Shown in pieces: positions 1 to 7,815 of a stretch of 26,322 nt of DNA; the stretch's first letter is position 1, and each line of letters starts with the position of its first letter. The DNA is from a virus: positions 1-26,322 of the IMG/VR virus record IMGVR_UViG_3300035698_000330. The stretch is one strand, 5' to 3'. Made by a program: the position numbers and the translations under genes. The notes below the pieces were generated by a model that was given only the letters and a program-made list of their open reading frames with translations, had not been told where the DNA came from and ran no database searches.

Positions 1-140
1 GGGTGGACTCAGGTGGACATGGGTGGACTCAGGTGGACATGGGTGGACTCAGGTGGACATGGGTGGACTCAGGTGGACATGGGTGGACTCAGGTGGACAT
101 GGGTGGACTCAGGTGGACATGGGTGGTCATGGGTAGGTCC
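1..140. repeat. 20-bp G-rich tandem repeat array
   Basis: Six perfect head-to-tail copies of a 20-bp unit fill 1-120. Each unit is two imperfect 10-bp halves, gggtggactc and aggtggacat, so the array also has a 10-bp period, close to one helical turn. Two diverged 10-mers (gggtggtcat, gggtaggtcc) follow to 140. The + strand is rich in GGG/GG runs. An open frame runs through it (3-200), but the peptide is only the repeat read in three phases, so I do not call a gene. The array reaches the window edge, so its true copy number is unknown. It could be a phage terminal or recombination element, a VNTR, or an assembly boundary. Confidence 0.95.
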
Positions 141-515
141 CCATTTTCACAGAAGAAATATAGGGTCATTCCAATAATTTTTAGAAGAATCAAATGCTAA
201 TGTGTATCACTCGCAACAACAGCCAAGATCGGACAAGGGATAATATATCCGTTGCCCATAGGAACCCAGGTAACACGGGGCCTGTGGCCTGATCGCTCAG
301 AATTTTAGGTTCCCTGGCTGGAAAATGGACCCCCATGCCCATTGCCTCCAGTCGATTTCAAAATCAACGGTTAACCCCTTCGTCGTTGTTGTTGTTGTTG
401 GCCTCTTTTAAGCAGCGTCCAAATTTGAAAAAGACCACCCAAGCAGACCTCAGAATCTCCCGGGTAGACAAAAGTCCCCAGGACTCCCTCAGTAAAACAC
501 TTAAGGTAAACCAAC
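141..515. other. Non-coding leader before the tail module
   Basis: No convincing gene lies here. A 70-codon frame from 335 runs into the next gene out of phase and has no ribosome binding site, so I reject it. Visible items: an inverted repeat ggata-ata-tatcc at 238-250; complementary arms ggaacc (261-266) and ggttcc (308-313), which could close a structured RNA; and a (GTT)5 run at 375-389. I found no sigma-70 promoter with two good boxes at proper spacing. Its position before a long same-strand gene block suggests a 5' leader or a promoter for a phage or host polymerase that I cannot recognise. Confidence 0.4.
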
Positions 516-1235
516 ATGGCACTCGAATCCGGCACCTACATCAATAGCCTAAACATTAGTAACCCGGCTGCAACCGATGCTCTGAGCCAGGCTGACGAAC
601 ATTTGAGGCTTCTGAAAGCTAGTATTAAGGCATCCTTCCCCGGAGTGACCGGGGCGGTGACCGCCACCCACACTGAGCTAAACACCAAGTCTGCTATCAC
701 TAGCAATGGCTCTACCCCCGCCCTGGCTAGTGGCATTTCTGCTGCCGAAGTGTTAACCCTACTAGGTGTCACTGATGCCACCCCCGCTATTGTGTCTGAC
801 GGCTCTGCCCCGACCCTAGCATCTGGGATCACGGGTCCTGAGATCGTCCAGCTTATCGGTGCTGCCACCCTGGCCACCGTGTACCCGGTCGGTAGCATCT
901 ATACCTCTGTTGTGTCTACCTCCCCGGCGACACACTTCGGTGGTACCTGGGCTGTATTGGCTGCGGGTAAGGTCCTGGTTGGTTTCGATGCGTCAGACAC
1001 CGACTTCGCCGGGGGTGCTACTGGCGGCAGTAAGACCCATACATTGACGATAGCGGAGATGCCTGCCCACACCCACAACATAACCATTGAGAATACGCGG
1101 GGTGAAGGTTCTGACGGTGCAGAGAATGGGGCCAGCAGCTTTGCTTCTACGGACACCAGTTCCACTGGTGGTGGTGCTGCCCACAGTATTCTCCAGCCTT
1201 ACCTGGCAGTCTATATGTGGAAACGTACCGCCTAA
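516..1235 (+). CDS. Tail fibre/collar-domain protein
   Basis: Virion protein of 239 residues, probably an external tail appendage. The N-terminus (MALESGTYINSLNISNP, then QADEHLRLLKASIKASFP and a VTGAV.ATHTELN stretch) is a common opening of podovirus structural proteins. The middle contains two copies of a short 'S.GS.P.LASGI...E' motif around residues 62-115. From about residue 120, VYPVGSIYTSVV, GGTW, GKVLVGFD, a MPAHTHN motif near residue 185 and the ending ILQPYLAVYMWKRTA fit phage tail-collar or gp10/gp12-like C-terminal domains, in which the HxH can bind a metal. The start has only a weak 'aagg' upstream. It precedes the nozzle-like gene, which supports a tail role. Receptor target unknown. 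Confidence 0.75.
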   Translation: MALESGTYINSLNISNPAATDALSQADEHLRLLKASIKASFPGVTGAVTATHTELNTKSAITSNGSTPALASGISAAEVLTLLGVTDATPAIVSDGSAPTLASGITGPEIVQLIGAATLATVYPVGSIYTSVVSTSPATHFGGTWAVLAAGKVLVGFDASDTDFAGGATGGSKTHTLTIAEMPAHTHNITIENTRGEGSDGAENGASSFASTDTSSTGGGAAHSILQPYLAVYMWKRTA

Positions 1236-1265
1236 TTTTTAGATACCAGGAACAGGTTCCATATT

Positions 1266-2888
1266 ATGGCAAATATAATCCCAGTGCGCGGGGTCGGTGA
1301 CGTTGGCGTGGTGACAGATATACGTCCCGCCTCCCTGCCCGTAGCAGCCTTCACCCGGGCAAAGAACGTCAGGTTTGACCAGGGCGCAGTCTCTCGCGGT
1401 CCTGTGTTCCGAACAATCAAAAGTAGCCTCAGCGTAATCCCCAGGTTCACCTACGGTATTCCCGCAGCAGCCGGGGGCGGCTTCTCAAACGTAATAATGG
1501 TGTCCCCCACCTACCAGATACGCAGTTACAACAATGGCTCAGTAGTATCCAGACAGGGCTCTATAGGTACCACCTCAGCATCCACAGCAAGTTTTACGGG
1601 GGCCTCCTTAGCGGACATAACGTACCTCAACCGAAACGATAAGATTCCGGTATATATGGCTAATGGGGGCTCCTCTTTTGCTGACCTGACACACTGGGAT
1701 TCCACCTGGAGGACTGAGGTACTCAGGTCCTATGGTGACTTCCTGATTGCTTTAAATAACGTCGAGGGGGGTGTTAACTATAACTCCCGTGTTCGGTGGT
1801 CAGACCTCACCTTGGCCAACTCAATACCAGGGTCCTGGGATGCATCCGACACCACAAAGTCTGCTGGCTTTAATGACCTGGTCGAAATGAAGACCCCCAT
1901 CGTTGATGGTTTAGCCCTAGGTACCAACTTCATTATCTATAGCCAAGACCAAGTATGGCTCATGGAATATACGGGCGGCAGCTTCATCTTTAACTTCAGG
2001 AAGCTATTCTCTGATGTTGGCATCATGAATCAGAATTGTGTTGTCGAAGTCGAGGGCAAGCATTTTGTGTTTGGCGATAATGATCTTTATATGCACGACA
2101 CTCATTCGAAGCAATCGATAGCTGATGAGAAGGTTAAGCAGTATGTGTTCTCAGGTTTAAACTCGGCCAGGACAGATAGGTGTTTCGTTCAGCACAACCC
2201 AGAACTCGAGGAAATCTACTTTTGTTATTCCTCCGGGGATGACATGGCCGAGTTCACCTCTGGTGACAGATGCAACCGGGCGGCAGTCTACAACTACAAA
2301 AATGCTACCTGGTCATTTCTAGACATGCCTAATGTTAGCTCGAGTACTCAGGGCACCGTGGACTCTACAGAGACCTACGCGACTGTCGTGGGTAGCTATG
2401 CCACCATTGGTGGTAGCTACTTTTCTCAAGAGGCGCAGTTCAATACCCACATCCTCTTCACGGGTGAGGTGTCCACAGCCGATGGAATATCCTCTAGCAA
2501 ACTCTATGGACTTGACCTTGCGGACTTCAATTCCAACCTAACTTTTCCTCTTGATACCGAGGCTACCAAAAATCCCCAGGTTGAACGAGTCGGCATTGAT
2601 CTTGACGAATTGTCATCGGTCGCCGGGTATAAAGTGGTCACTCGAATATACCCCCAGGTAACTACAGAAAGCTCGAACAAGCAGTTCGATTTTACTTTAG
2701 GTGCCTCGGACCTCCAGGGTAATGCCCCAGTGTATTTGGATACTGTTTCCTTCGATGGGACCACCGATCACAAGATCGATTCCCGAGCTGCTGGTCGTTA
2801 TTTAAGCTACAAGATGACGGTCACTGACGGCAAAGATTTTGCCTTCATAGGTTTTGACGCAGATGTGCAAACCACTGGCAGGAGGTAA
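1266..2888 (+). CDS. Tail nozzle/hub-like virion protein
   Basis: A 540-residue structural protein, probably the distal part of the short tail. The N-terminus (VRGVGDVGVVTDIRP, SLPVAAFTRAKNVRF, GAVSRGPVFR) matches the pattern 'G.G...D..P..LP..AF....NVRF..GAV.R' seen in T7 gp12-like nozzle and P22 gp10-like stabilisation proteins. The rest is beta-rich with repeated blade-like stretches (DQVWLMEYTG, KHFVFGDNDLYMHD, EEIYFCYSS), which suggests a beta-propeller. No membrane segment or signal peptide is seen. Its stop is followed 6 bp later by the next gene, whose strong AGGAGG site lies in the end of this one, so the two are probably co-translated. The family call is by resemblance only; a generic tail protein is the fallback. 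Confidence 0.6.
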   Translation: MANIIPVRGVGDVGVVTDIRPASLPVAAFTRAKNVRFDQGAVSRGPVFRTIKSSLSVIPRFTYGIPAAAGGGFSNVIMVSPTYQIRSYNNGSVVSRQGSIGTTSASTASFTGASLADITYLNRNDKIPVYMANGGSSFADLTHWDSTWRTEVLRSYGDFLIALNNVEGGVNYNSRVRWSDLTLANSIPGSWDASDTTKSAGFNDLVEMKTPIVDGLALGTNFIIYSQDQVWLMEYTGGSFIFNFRKLFSDVGIMNQNCVVEVEGKHFVFGDNDLYMHDTHSKQSIADEKVKQYVFSGLNSARTDRCFVQHNPELEEIYFCYSSGDDMAEFTSGDRCNRAAVYNYKNATWSFLDMPNVSSSTQGTVDSTETYATVVGSYATIGGSYFSQEAQFNTHILFTGEVSTADGISSSKLYGLDLADFNSNLTFPLDTEATKNPQVERVGIDLDELSSVAGYKVVTRIYPQVTTESSNKQFDFTLGASDLQGNAPVYLDTVSFDGTTDHKIDSRAAGRYLSYKMTVTDGKDFAFIGFDADVQTTGRR

Positions 2889-2894
2889 TTTAAA

Positions 2895-3932
2895 ATGACA
2901 GCCTTAAAGACTTACAAGAGAAAACCTGCCCCTACATTGCAGCAAGCAGGACAAGTACGCCACACGGGAATAATGCCTGGTCGAACCCTGGGCACTCCAG
3001 CTCCCCCAATACAAAACGAGGCTTTGACTAACTACATAGCCGATGAACTCCAGCAACTTGAGAACACCCTCACGATACATGGCCAGGCTACTACCTCAAT
3101 CGAGGATGGCGTTACGACAATAAAGCAAAACATCATCGACATCACCAACACGACCGGGACGAACACAGCAGCTATCAGTCAAGAAGCCACCACAAGAACT
3201 TCTGCTGACTCTGCTCTAGCCACTTTAGTAACCAATTTGACCGCTACGGTAGCTACTGGGGACTCGACTAATGCTGCTGCGATATCGAATGAGTTAACGG
3301 TCAGAGCCAATGCCGATAGTGCGTTAGCCACCACAGTTTCCAACCTGACTGCTACAGTGACCTCTGGTGACAACAGCAATGCTGCGGCCATATCGAGTGA
3401 AGCAACAGCGCGAGCCAATGCGGATAGCGCAGCCGCGACAACAGTTTCCAACCTAACGGCTACCGTCACTTCTGGTGACAACACTAATGCTGCTGCAATA
3501 AGTAGCGAAGCTACGGCTAGGGCTAACGCCGACTCTGCCCTTTCAAGTAGCGTCAGTTCGCTAACGTCAACAGTGAATGGTGTATCTGCTTCCGTAACGA
3601 CTGAGCAAAATGCAAGAGTCGCAGCCGACAACACATTGTTAGCTAAGTATGGTGTCAGGTTAAATTCGAATGGTTATATCACTGGCTTTTCTCAAAATAA
3701 TAACGGTACTACAGGTACTTTCAAGATCATAGCCGACGAGTTTAAAATCATTGATCCTAACAATGCCTCCGGTCAAGCAGGCGTGGAAGTCTTTGGTGTA
3801 TCTGGCGGTTACGCCACAATCAAAAATATTCGGAGTGCGGCCAGCGGCGCGAGACTCCAGATAGACTCAGATGTCATGTCCGTCTTTGACGCTAGTGGTG
3901 TACTCAGAGTAAAACTTGGAAACCTTTCCTGA
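2895..3932 (+). CDS. Tail fibre with 36-residue repeats and J-like C-terminal domain
   Basis: A 345-residue fibre protein. Residues 1-95 look like a basic attachment segment plus a short helical region (ADELQQLENTL). Residues 96 to about 225 are about 3.5 copies of a 36-residue repeat (EATARANADSA, VSNLTATV, SGDN.NAAAIS), likely trimeric coiled coil. Residues from about 230 (KYGVRLNSNGYITGFS, FKIIADEFKIIDP, GVSGGYATIKNI) resemble the DUF1983-type C-terminus of lambda J-like tail-tip proteins. The start has a strong AGGAGG about 10 bp upstream. The stop TGA overlaps the next start (tgATG), so translation is probably coupled. A J-like end is unusual in a short-tailed virion. Confidence 0.7.
   Translation: MTALKTYKRKPAPTLQQAGQVRHTGIMPGRTLGTPAPPIQNEALTNYIADELQQLENTLTIHGQATTSIEDGVTTIKQNIIDITNTTGTNTAAISQEATTRTSADSALATLVTNLTATVATGDSTNAAAISNELTVRANADSALATTVSNLTATVTSGDNSNAAAISSEATARANADSAAATTVSNLTATVTSGDNTNAAAISSEATARANADSALSSSVSSLTSTVNGVSASVTTEQNARVAADNTLLAKYGVRLNSNGYITGFSQNNNGTTGTFKIIADEFKIIDPNNASGQAGVEVFGVSGGYATIKNIRSAASGARLQIDSDVMSVFDASGVLRVKLGNLS
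3180..3600 (+). repeat. 108-bp coding repeats in a fibre gene
   Basis: Three full in-frame repeats of 108 bp (3180-3287, 3288-3395, 3396-3503) and a diverging fourth, each encoding a 36-residue unit that opens with a form of EATARANADSA. The protein copies are much more alike than the DNA, where synonymous positions vary, so the duplications are old and kept by selection on the protein. Confidence 0.85.
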
Positions 3933-4237
3933 TGGCTTACGGCCTTGAGGTGTTTAACTCAGCAGGCACTAAGAGAATAGTGGGCAACACTGATCGTCTT
4001 TTAAGGTTGGTGACGCATGGTACTGTTACGGTAAATAGAAATAGCTATGTAGACATTGCTATTACTGGAATGGCGAATGATGATAGTTGGACAGTAGGTC
4101 TTAACATAGCTTTGTTTTCCGGTTTTGTGACGGACTGGTACTACACCAAATCTACAAATAACTTGAGGATTGGATACAACACATCAGCATCAACGCCAGC
4201 TTCTCAGAGTATTCCTTTTTACGTTTTTAGGAGTTAA
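3932..4237 (+). CDS. Small tail-associated protein, YGLEVF module
   Basis: A 101-residue protein of unknown function. It starts at the ATG that overlaps the fibre stop (tgATG). The opening MAYGLEVFNSAGTKRI, then LLRLVTHGTVTV, is shared with the next gene, so they are paralogues. The sequence is beta-rich with no membrane segment, signal or cysteine pattern. I recognise the 'YGLEV.N..G' opening from small proteins in tail regions of podoviruses and siphoviruses, where they are presumed virion decoration or fibre-tip proteins. Position between a fibre and a tail assembly chaperone supports a tail role. Confidence 0.65.
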   Translation: MAYGLEVFNSAGTKRIVGNTDRLLRLVTHGTVTVNRNSYVDIAITGMANDDSWTVGLNIALFSGFVTDWYYTKSTNNLRIGYNTSASTPASQSIPFYVFRS

Positions 4238-4239
4238 GC

Positions 4240-4941
4240 ATGGCATATGGAATGCAAATTTTTAACGCTGACGGTAGGAAGCAATTAGATACGAATGAAA
4301 GCTATCCGAATACCCAGCTAAAAAATGTAACGACTTCTGCATACTCCGCGATGGCGTATCCCCCAAGCGGGTATGTCGCTGGTGATCTGATTCTAGCTAG
4401 GCCAGTAAATAGCCCCGTCTACACTTCGGGCGGGTATGTGCCTATTGCGATGGGTACTCTGAACAGGTTTTATGGTTCACAGACTTCAACTTCGTCTAGT
4501 AACTTTCAGAACACTGCTGGCATTGTGACTGCGCTGTTAAAAAACCAATCAGTTGGGGTAGGCTCACCATCATCGGGCGAGTACGGGTTAGACGTTTACG
4601 ATACGAACGGCTCGACACTATTGTTTTCCGCAACCCGCATGACAGGTGTCCGATTACTTGCGGTAGGTACAGTGACAATAGGTTCTTCGGTGACTTATAC
4701 CCCGCCGGCTTCTCTTGACTTCAATAAAATCTATGCGGTTGTCAATGGTTCGCTTATGAACTACATACCCCCGATTGGGTTCCCCGTGAACTCGGCGGCA
4801 CAAACATTTACCTTGGGATATCATTTTTTCTCGTCCGCAAGCACTCCATATGTTGTTGTAGAACATAAATATATATCCGGCGGCGGTTCAGCCACAGGAA
4901 CCGGAACCTTCACCTATCAGCTTGTCTACGACCCAACCTAG
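4240..4941 (+). CDS. Tail-associated protein with two YGL.V modules
   Basis: A 233-residue, beta-rich protein of unknown function. The start has AGGAG about 6 bp upstream. Residues 1-12 (MAYGMQIFNADG) repeat the N-terminus of the upstream 101-residue protein. A second copy of the module begins near residue 110 (EYGLDVYDTNGSTLLF, then RLLAVGTVTIGSS), which aligns with the whole upstream protein. The gene therefore looks like a tandem duplication or fusion of the small module. The end is Gly/Ser/Thr-rich (SGGGSATGTGTFTYQ). Probably a virion surface or fibre-tip protein by position; no enzymatic motif is visible. Confidence 0.65.
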   Translation: MAYGMQIFNADGRKQLDTNESYPNTQLKNVTTSAYSAMAYPPSGYVAGDLILARPVNSPVYTSGGYVPIAMGTLNRFYGSQTSTSSSNFQNTAGIVTALLKNQSVGVGSPSSGEYGLDVYDTNGSTLLFSATRMTGVRLLAVGTVTIGSSVTYTPPASLDFNKIYAVVNGSLMNYIPPIGFPVNSAAQTFTLGYHFFSSASTPYVVVEHKYISGGGSATGTGTFTYQLVYDPT

Positions 4942-4951
4942 AGGATATTAA

Positions 4952-5398
4952 ATGGCAGTTCAATATGCGTTTGTTGCAGCCAATGGCGAAGTCCAGCATG
5001 TGATGTCGATGGGTGCTGATTCTGATTATGTGGACGGCCAAGTCTACAACGGCCTGACAGCAAAAGCCGTAGCGACAGCGGCTGATGCTCAAGACTTGAT
5101 AAACACGAAATACTTCTCTGACGGAGAGTGGTTCGACCGACAGGCCAGAGCCAATCAGTGGCAAGACTGGGTGGACAATGCCTGGACTTTTAACTCTGAA
5201 AGATTTTGGGTGTATGTGCGTCATGAGCGAGACCTAAAACTTGGAGAGTCAGACTGGACTCAAATCCAAGACGTACGCTTTAACGCTGGCGTTCAATCAG
5301 CCTGGGCTACCTACCGACAAGCCCTTCGCAATGTACCTGCTAACAACGCCGATTGCATATCGATAAACGATATAGTCTGGCCAACTCCTCCGACATAA
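4952..5398 (+). CDS. Phage tail assembly chaperone (Phage_tail_APC-like)
   Basis: A 148-residue protein that should help fold or assemble tail fibre and not remain in the virion. The C-terminal two thirds match the tail assembly chaperone pattern: VRHERDLKLGESDWTQIQD, then AWATYRQALRNVP, ending INDIVWPTPP. The N-terminus (YAFVAANGEVQHVMSMG, then WFDR) is of the type that varies with the cognate fibre. A GAGG site lies just upstream of the ATG. It follows the fibre and YGL-module genes, so one of those is the likely client. A different, fibre-assembly-type protein sits beside the second fibre set at 23768. Confidence 0.75.
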   Translation: MAVQYAFVAANGEVQHVMSMGADSDYVDGQVYNGLTAKAVATAADAQDLINTKYFSDGEWFDRQARANQWQDWVDNAWTFNSERFWVYVRHERDLKLGESDWTQIQDVRFNAGVQSAWATYRQALRNVPANNADCISINDIVWPTPPT

Positions 5399-5416
5399 CT
5401 TCCTTGGGATTCCATT

Positions 5417-5704
5417 ATGAAAGTAACTGTAATGGAACGCCAAGACTACCAAGTAAAATTTGAAACTCTAGGCGAACACACGGTCATCCACTGCGATGTC
5501 TATCGGTACACCCGGGAAATAAAAAAACAACTCCTGGCTGACCTTCGTCTTCTTTTGTCTATTCGAGAATCCCCCCTAATTGCTGTCTTAGAAGGCGGCG
5601 TTAAGCATCTCAAGTTTCTGAAAATGATGGGATTTGAAAAATTAATCATCGCCGAATGTACAGATGGTATCGGACGCGAAATCTACATTATAGACCCACT
5701 TTAA
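5417..5704 (+). CDS. Small GNAT-like virion-region protein
   Basis: A 95-residue protein. The alternating beta/alpha layout and the segment LIAVLEGGVKHLKFLKMMGFEKL resemble the second half of a GNAT acetyltransferase fold, as found in internal virion protein A of T7-like phages (gp13, DUF2833-type). The canonical acetyl-CoA loop (R/Q-x-x-G-x-G/A) is not evident, so catalysis is doubtful. The upstream ribosome binding site is weak. Position directly before the ejection-protein genes matches the place of T7 gp13 before gp14. The assignment is inference; the safe label is hypothetical. Confidence 0.4.
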   Translation: MKVTVMERQDYQVKFETLGEHTVIHCDVYRYTREIKKQLLADLRLLLSIRESPLIAVLEGGVKHLKFLKMMGFEKLIIAECTDGIGREIYIIDPL

Positions 5705-5714
5705 GAGGTTAATC

Positions 5715-6683
5715 ATGGGAGCAGCATCAATAGTTTCAGGCGCAATGGCAATCAACGGCGCTATTCAAGGTAGGAAATCTGCCAAAGAGCAACGTGCAGC
5801 CATTCAGGAGCAGCGCGAGAACCACATGCGTTCTTACAATTTTTCGGAGCCATACATTCAGCGATCCTATGATCGGTCCGAAGACGCTCTGAACAGCTCG
5901 TTGGAACAAGGCACATACCAGGGCAAGACCTACGCCGATATGAACCCATATTCTCGCCAAGGTAATAATTTCATGGGTGACTCTGGCGCTGCCCAGGGCG
6001 CAAATGCCTTTGGGATAGCTAATGCATCCGCAGGTTTTGCGAATAACTACCAGGACCTATACGACAGGTCTAGCCAAGACCGAATGGGCGCAGCTCAAGA
6101 CTATGCATTAGGTACTTCTCAGCCTTTGATCGATGCCGCTATGCGTGATCCAAGCCGACAGCTAAATGAGCAGACCTTGCCTGGCATCAATCGCACCGCA
6201 AGCTCCCAGGGCAACATGAATTCATCCCGTGCGGGTATGGCAGACGCTGTTGCCCAACGTGGATTTCAAGATCGCTACGCCGACATGTCTGCCTCGATCA
6301 ATGACCAGCAGATGCAGCGTCACCTGGGCATGCAAGAGAATCAATTTAGAGATGCTATGTCAGCTAATCAGGGACTCTACCAAGGCTTTGGCGCGGGTAT
6401 GCAGGGTATCAATCAGGCAGGCAACATGATGGTTGGTGCAGGTAATAATTTCCGTAATTTCGAGCAAGGTGCCCTTAACGATAACCGAGATTACTTTAAC
6501 CGCAATCGTGATTTTGCTCTTGATCAGAATATTAAATATCAGAAGGGAATATTGAACAACGCTGACTACGACTCGACGGCGATGGAAGCAGTTGAGAAGC
6601 CTAATACTATGATGAGTACTATTGGTGGATTCCAATCCGGCTATGGTATGGGCAATGACTTCACAAAGGCATTTAACTCATGA
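5715..6683 (+). CDS. Internal virion/DNA ejection protein (gp14-like)
   Basis: A 322-residue protein, likely packaged inside the capsid or tail and released into the host envelope with the DNA. Residues 1-20 form a small-residue hydrophobic segment (MGAASIVSGAMAINGAIQG), followed by a charged helix (RKSAKEQRAAIQEQRENH), as in T7 gp14-like proteins. The rest is rich in Gln, Asn, Ala, Met and Gly with long helical stretches (e.g. GMQENQFRDAMSANQGLYQG) and no enzyme motif. GAGG precedes the ATG. Its last four bases overlap the next start (ATGA). The three-gene run small/medium/very large is typical of podovirus ejection modules. Confidence 0.65.
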   Translation: MGAASIVSGAMAINGAIQGRKSAKEQRAAIQEQRENHMRSYNFSEPYIQRSYDRSEDALNSSLEQGTYQGKTYADMNPYSRQGNNFMGDSGAAQGANAFGIANASAGFANNYQDLYDRSSQDRMGAAQDYALGTSQPLIDAAMRDPSRQLNEQTLPGINRTASSQGNMNSSRAGMADAVAQRGFQDRYADMSASINDQQMQRHLGMQENQFRDAMSANQGLYQGFGAGMQGINQAGNMMVGAGNNFRNFEQGALNDNRDYFNRNRDFALDQNIKYQKGILNNADYDSTAMEAVEKPNTMMSTIGGFQSGYGMGNDFTKAFNS

Positions 6684-7798
6684 GCATGTTTTCACCCCCA
6701 GGCTATATTGACCCCTACGCGCAGTATGCGCTCCAGCAGCAGCGGAATAAGACTCGCAATAACGGACCTTATGTCCCGCCAAACTATGTCAACAAAGTTA
6801 ACCCCACTAACCCTATCCTCACAATGCCTGGCAGTTATGTCGATCCAAACGGCACAACGCATTGGCCTGCTCAGGGCGGTCCCCAGCCCGTTGTTACCGC
6901 TCCAGGCGCACTTAGTGAGGAGCCTAAAGTAATTCCCGAAGAAGTCCCAGTAGCTGGAAACCCTATCCTTACTCAAAATAATGAAGAACCCAAAATGCCA
7001 GGTGTACTGGCAGAGCCAACACACACCATGCCTGACGGCACCCAAATGCCTGGCGCAGAGCATCCGAAAACTCCTGGTCTCCCTGGGTACGAGATGTCCT
7101 TCGGTGAGAAGATGGGCAGGTATGGAGGCAACATCATGTCTGCGGGTTCTAAAGGTGGAATGGCGCAGGTAGGCGCGATGGGTACAACGGTTGGTGAAAT
7201 AAAGAATATAGAGCGAGACCAGACTCGCATGATGCGTGAGGACGAATTAGCCAGAGAGCAGGCAAATGCAAGAAAAGTTCCGAATGCTGCCGCTCTAGAA
7301 AGGCAAGCCGAAATCCAGAACATGTACGACACTCAAGTGAAGTATGACCAAGCCATACAAGATTTCATAAAGTATGGGGACAGCGTAACTGGCCTTCTAG
7401 ATTCTACTGTACAGTCCGGAAAAGATAGCCAAGGAGTTTTCGGAGGTGATCCCGAGCGCGAAGCATTTAGATATCGCATCAAAGACATCATTATCAGCGA
7501 CACCCTATTGCAGACTGCGAAGACCTCGGGTGCCATATCCGACAAAGAAATGGCCCTGTTCAAATCTGGCGTTCCTAAAATGACTGACCAAGAAAGCGTA
7601 TGGATCGCATGGCTCACTAAACGATCAGCCTACCTCAAACAGATCAATCAAAGAATTTCGGATGGCGTTCAGATTTCGGCTACCGCTGAGATTGGTTTTA
7701 CAGGCTATGTACCTACTAGCCCGTCTGGCCAATCTGCAACGGCACCTTCCGCATTGACTCAAGCTCAAACAGACGCAATGACGAACAACATAAAATAA
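6680..7798 (+). CDS. Putative internal virion protein
   Basis: A 372-residue protein translated from an ATGA overlap with the upstream ejection gene. The first ~140 residues are Pro/Gly/Asn-rich and probably disordered (YVPPNYV, NPTNPILTMPG, PGVLAEP, TPGLPGYE). A central helical region follows (about 180-310; ERDQTRMMREDELAREQANARK, then a long helix with KYDQAIQDFIKYGDSV). The C-terminus is Ser/Thr/Ala-rich. No membrane segment or catalytic motif is seen. Position between gp14-like and very large polyvalent genes makes it a second ejection or internal protein. I do not recognise the family by name. Confidence 0.55.
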   Translation: MSMFSPPGYIDPYAQYALQQQRNKTRNNGPYVPPNYVNKVNPTNPILTMPGSYVDPNGTTHWPAQGGPQPVVTAPGALSEEPKVIPEEVPVAGNPILTQNNEEPKMPGVLAEPTHTMPDGTQMPGAEHPKTPGLPGYEMSFGEKMGRYGGNIMSAGSKGGMAQVGAMGTTVGEIKNIERDQTRMMREDELAREQANARKVPNAAALERQAEIQNMYDTQVKYDQAIQDFIKYGDSVTGLLDSTVQSGKDSQGVFGGDPEREAFRYRIKDIIISDTLLQTAKTSGAISDKEMALFKSGVPKMTDQESVWIAWLTKRSAYLKQINQRISDGVQISATAEIGFTGYVPTSPSGQSATAPSALTQAQTDAMTNNIK

Positions 7799-7815
7799 AA
7801 TATGAGACTCCCCCT

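Noticed and set aside
3-200. 65-codon frame over the tandem array
   Set aside because: The peptide is just the 20-bp repeat read through three phases, with no ribosome site and the window edge at its start.
376-404. Possible sigma-70 promoter TTGTTG-17-TAAGCA
   Set aside because: The -10 box matches only two consensus bases and the -35 comes from a GTT run.
335-547. 70-codon frame in the leader
   Set aside because: No ribosome binding site, low-complexity Leu run from the GTT repeat, and it runs out of frame into the real tail gene.
1249-1260. Palindrome ggaac-ag-gttcc before the nozzle-like gene
   Set aside because: Two-base centre is too short for a hairpin and there is no other copy or promoter to support an operator.
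3179-3634. 151-codon frame on the - strand
   Set aside because: It is an antisense shadow of the Ala/Thr-rich fibre repeats, as are the similar antisense frames over 8205-8660 and 19652-20077.
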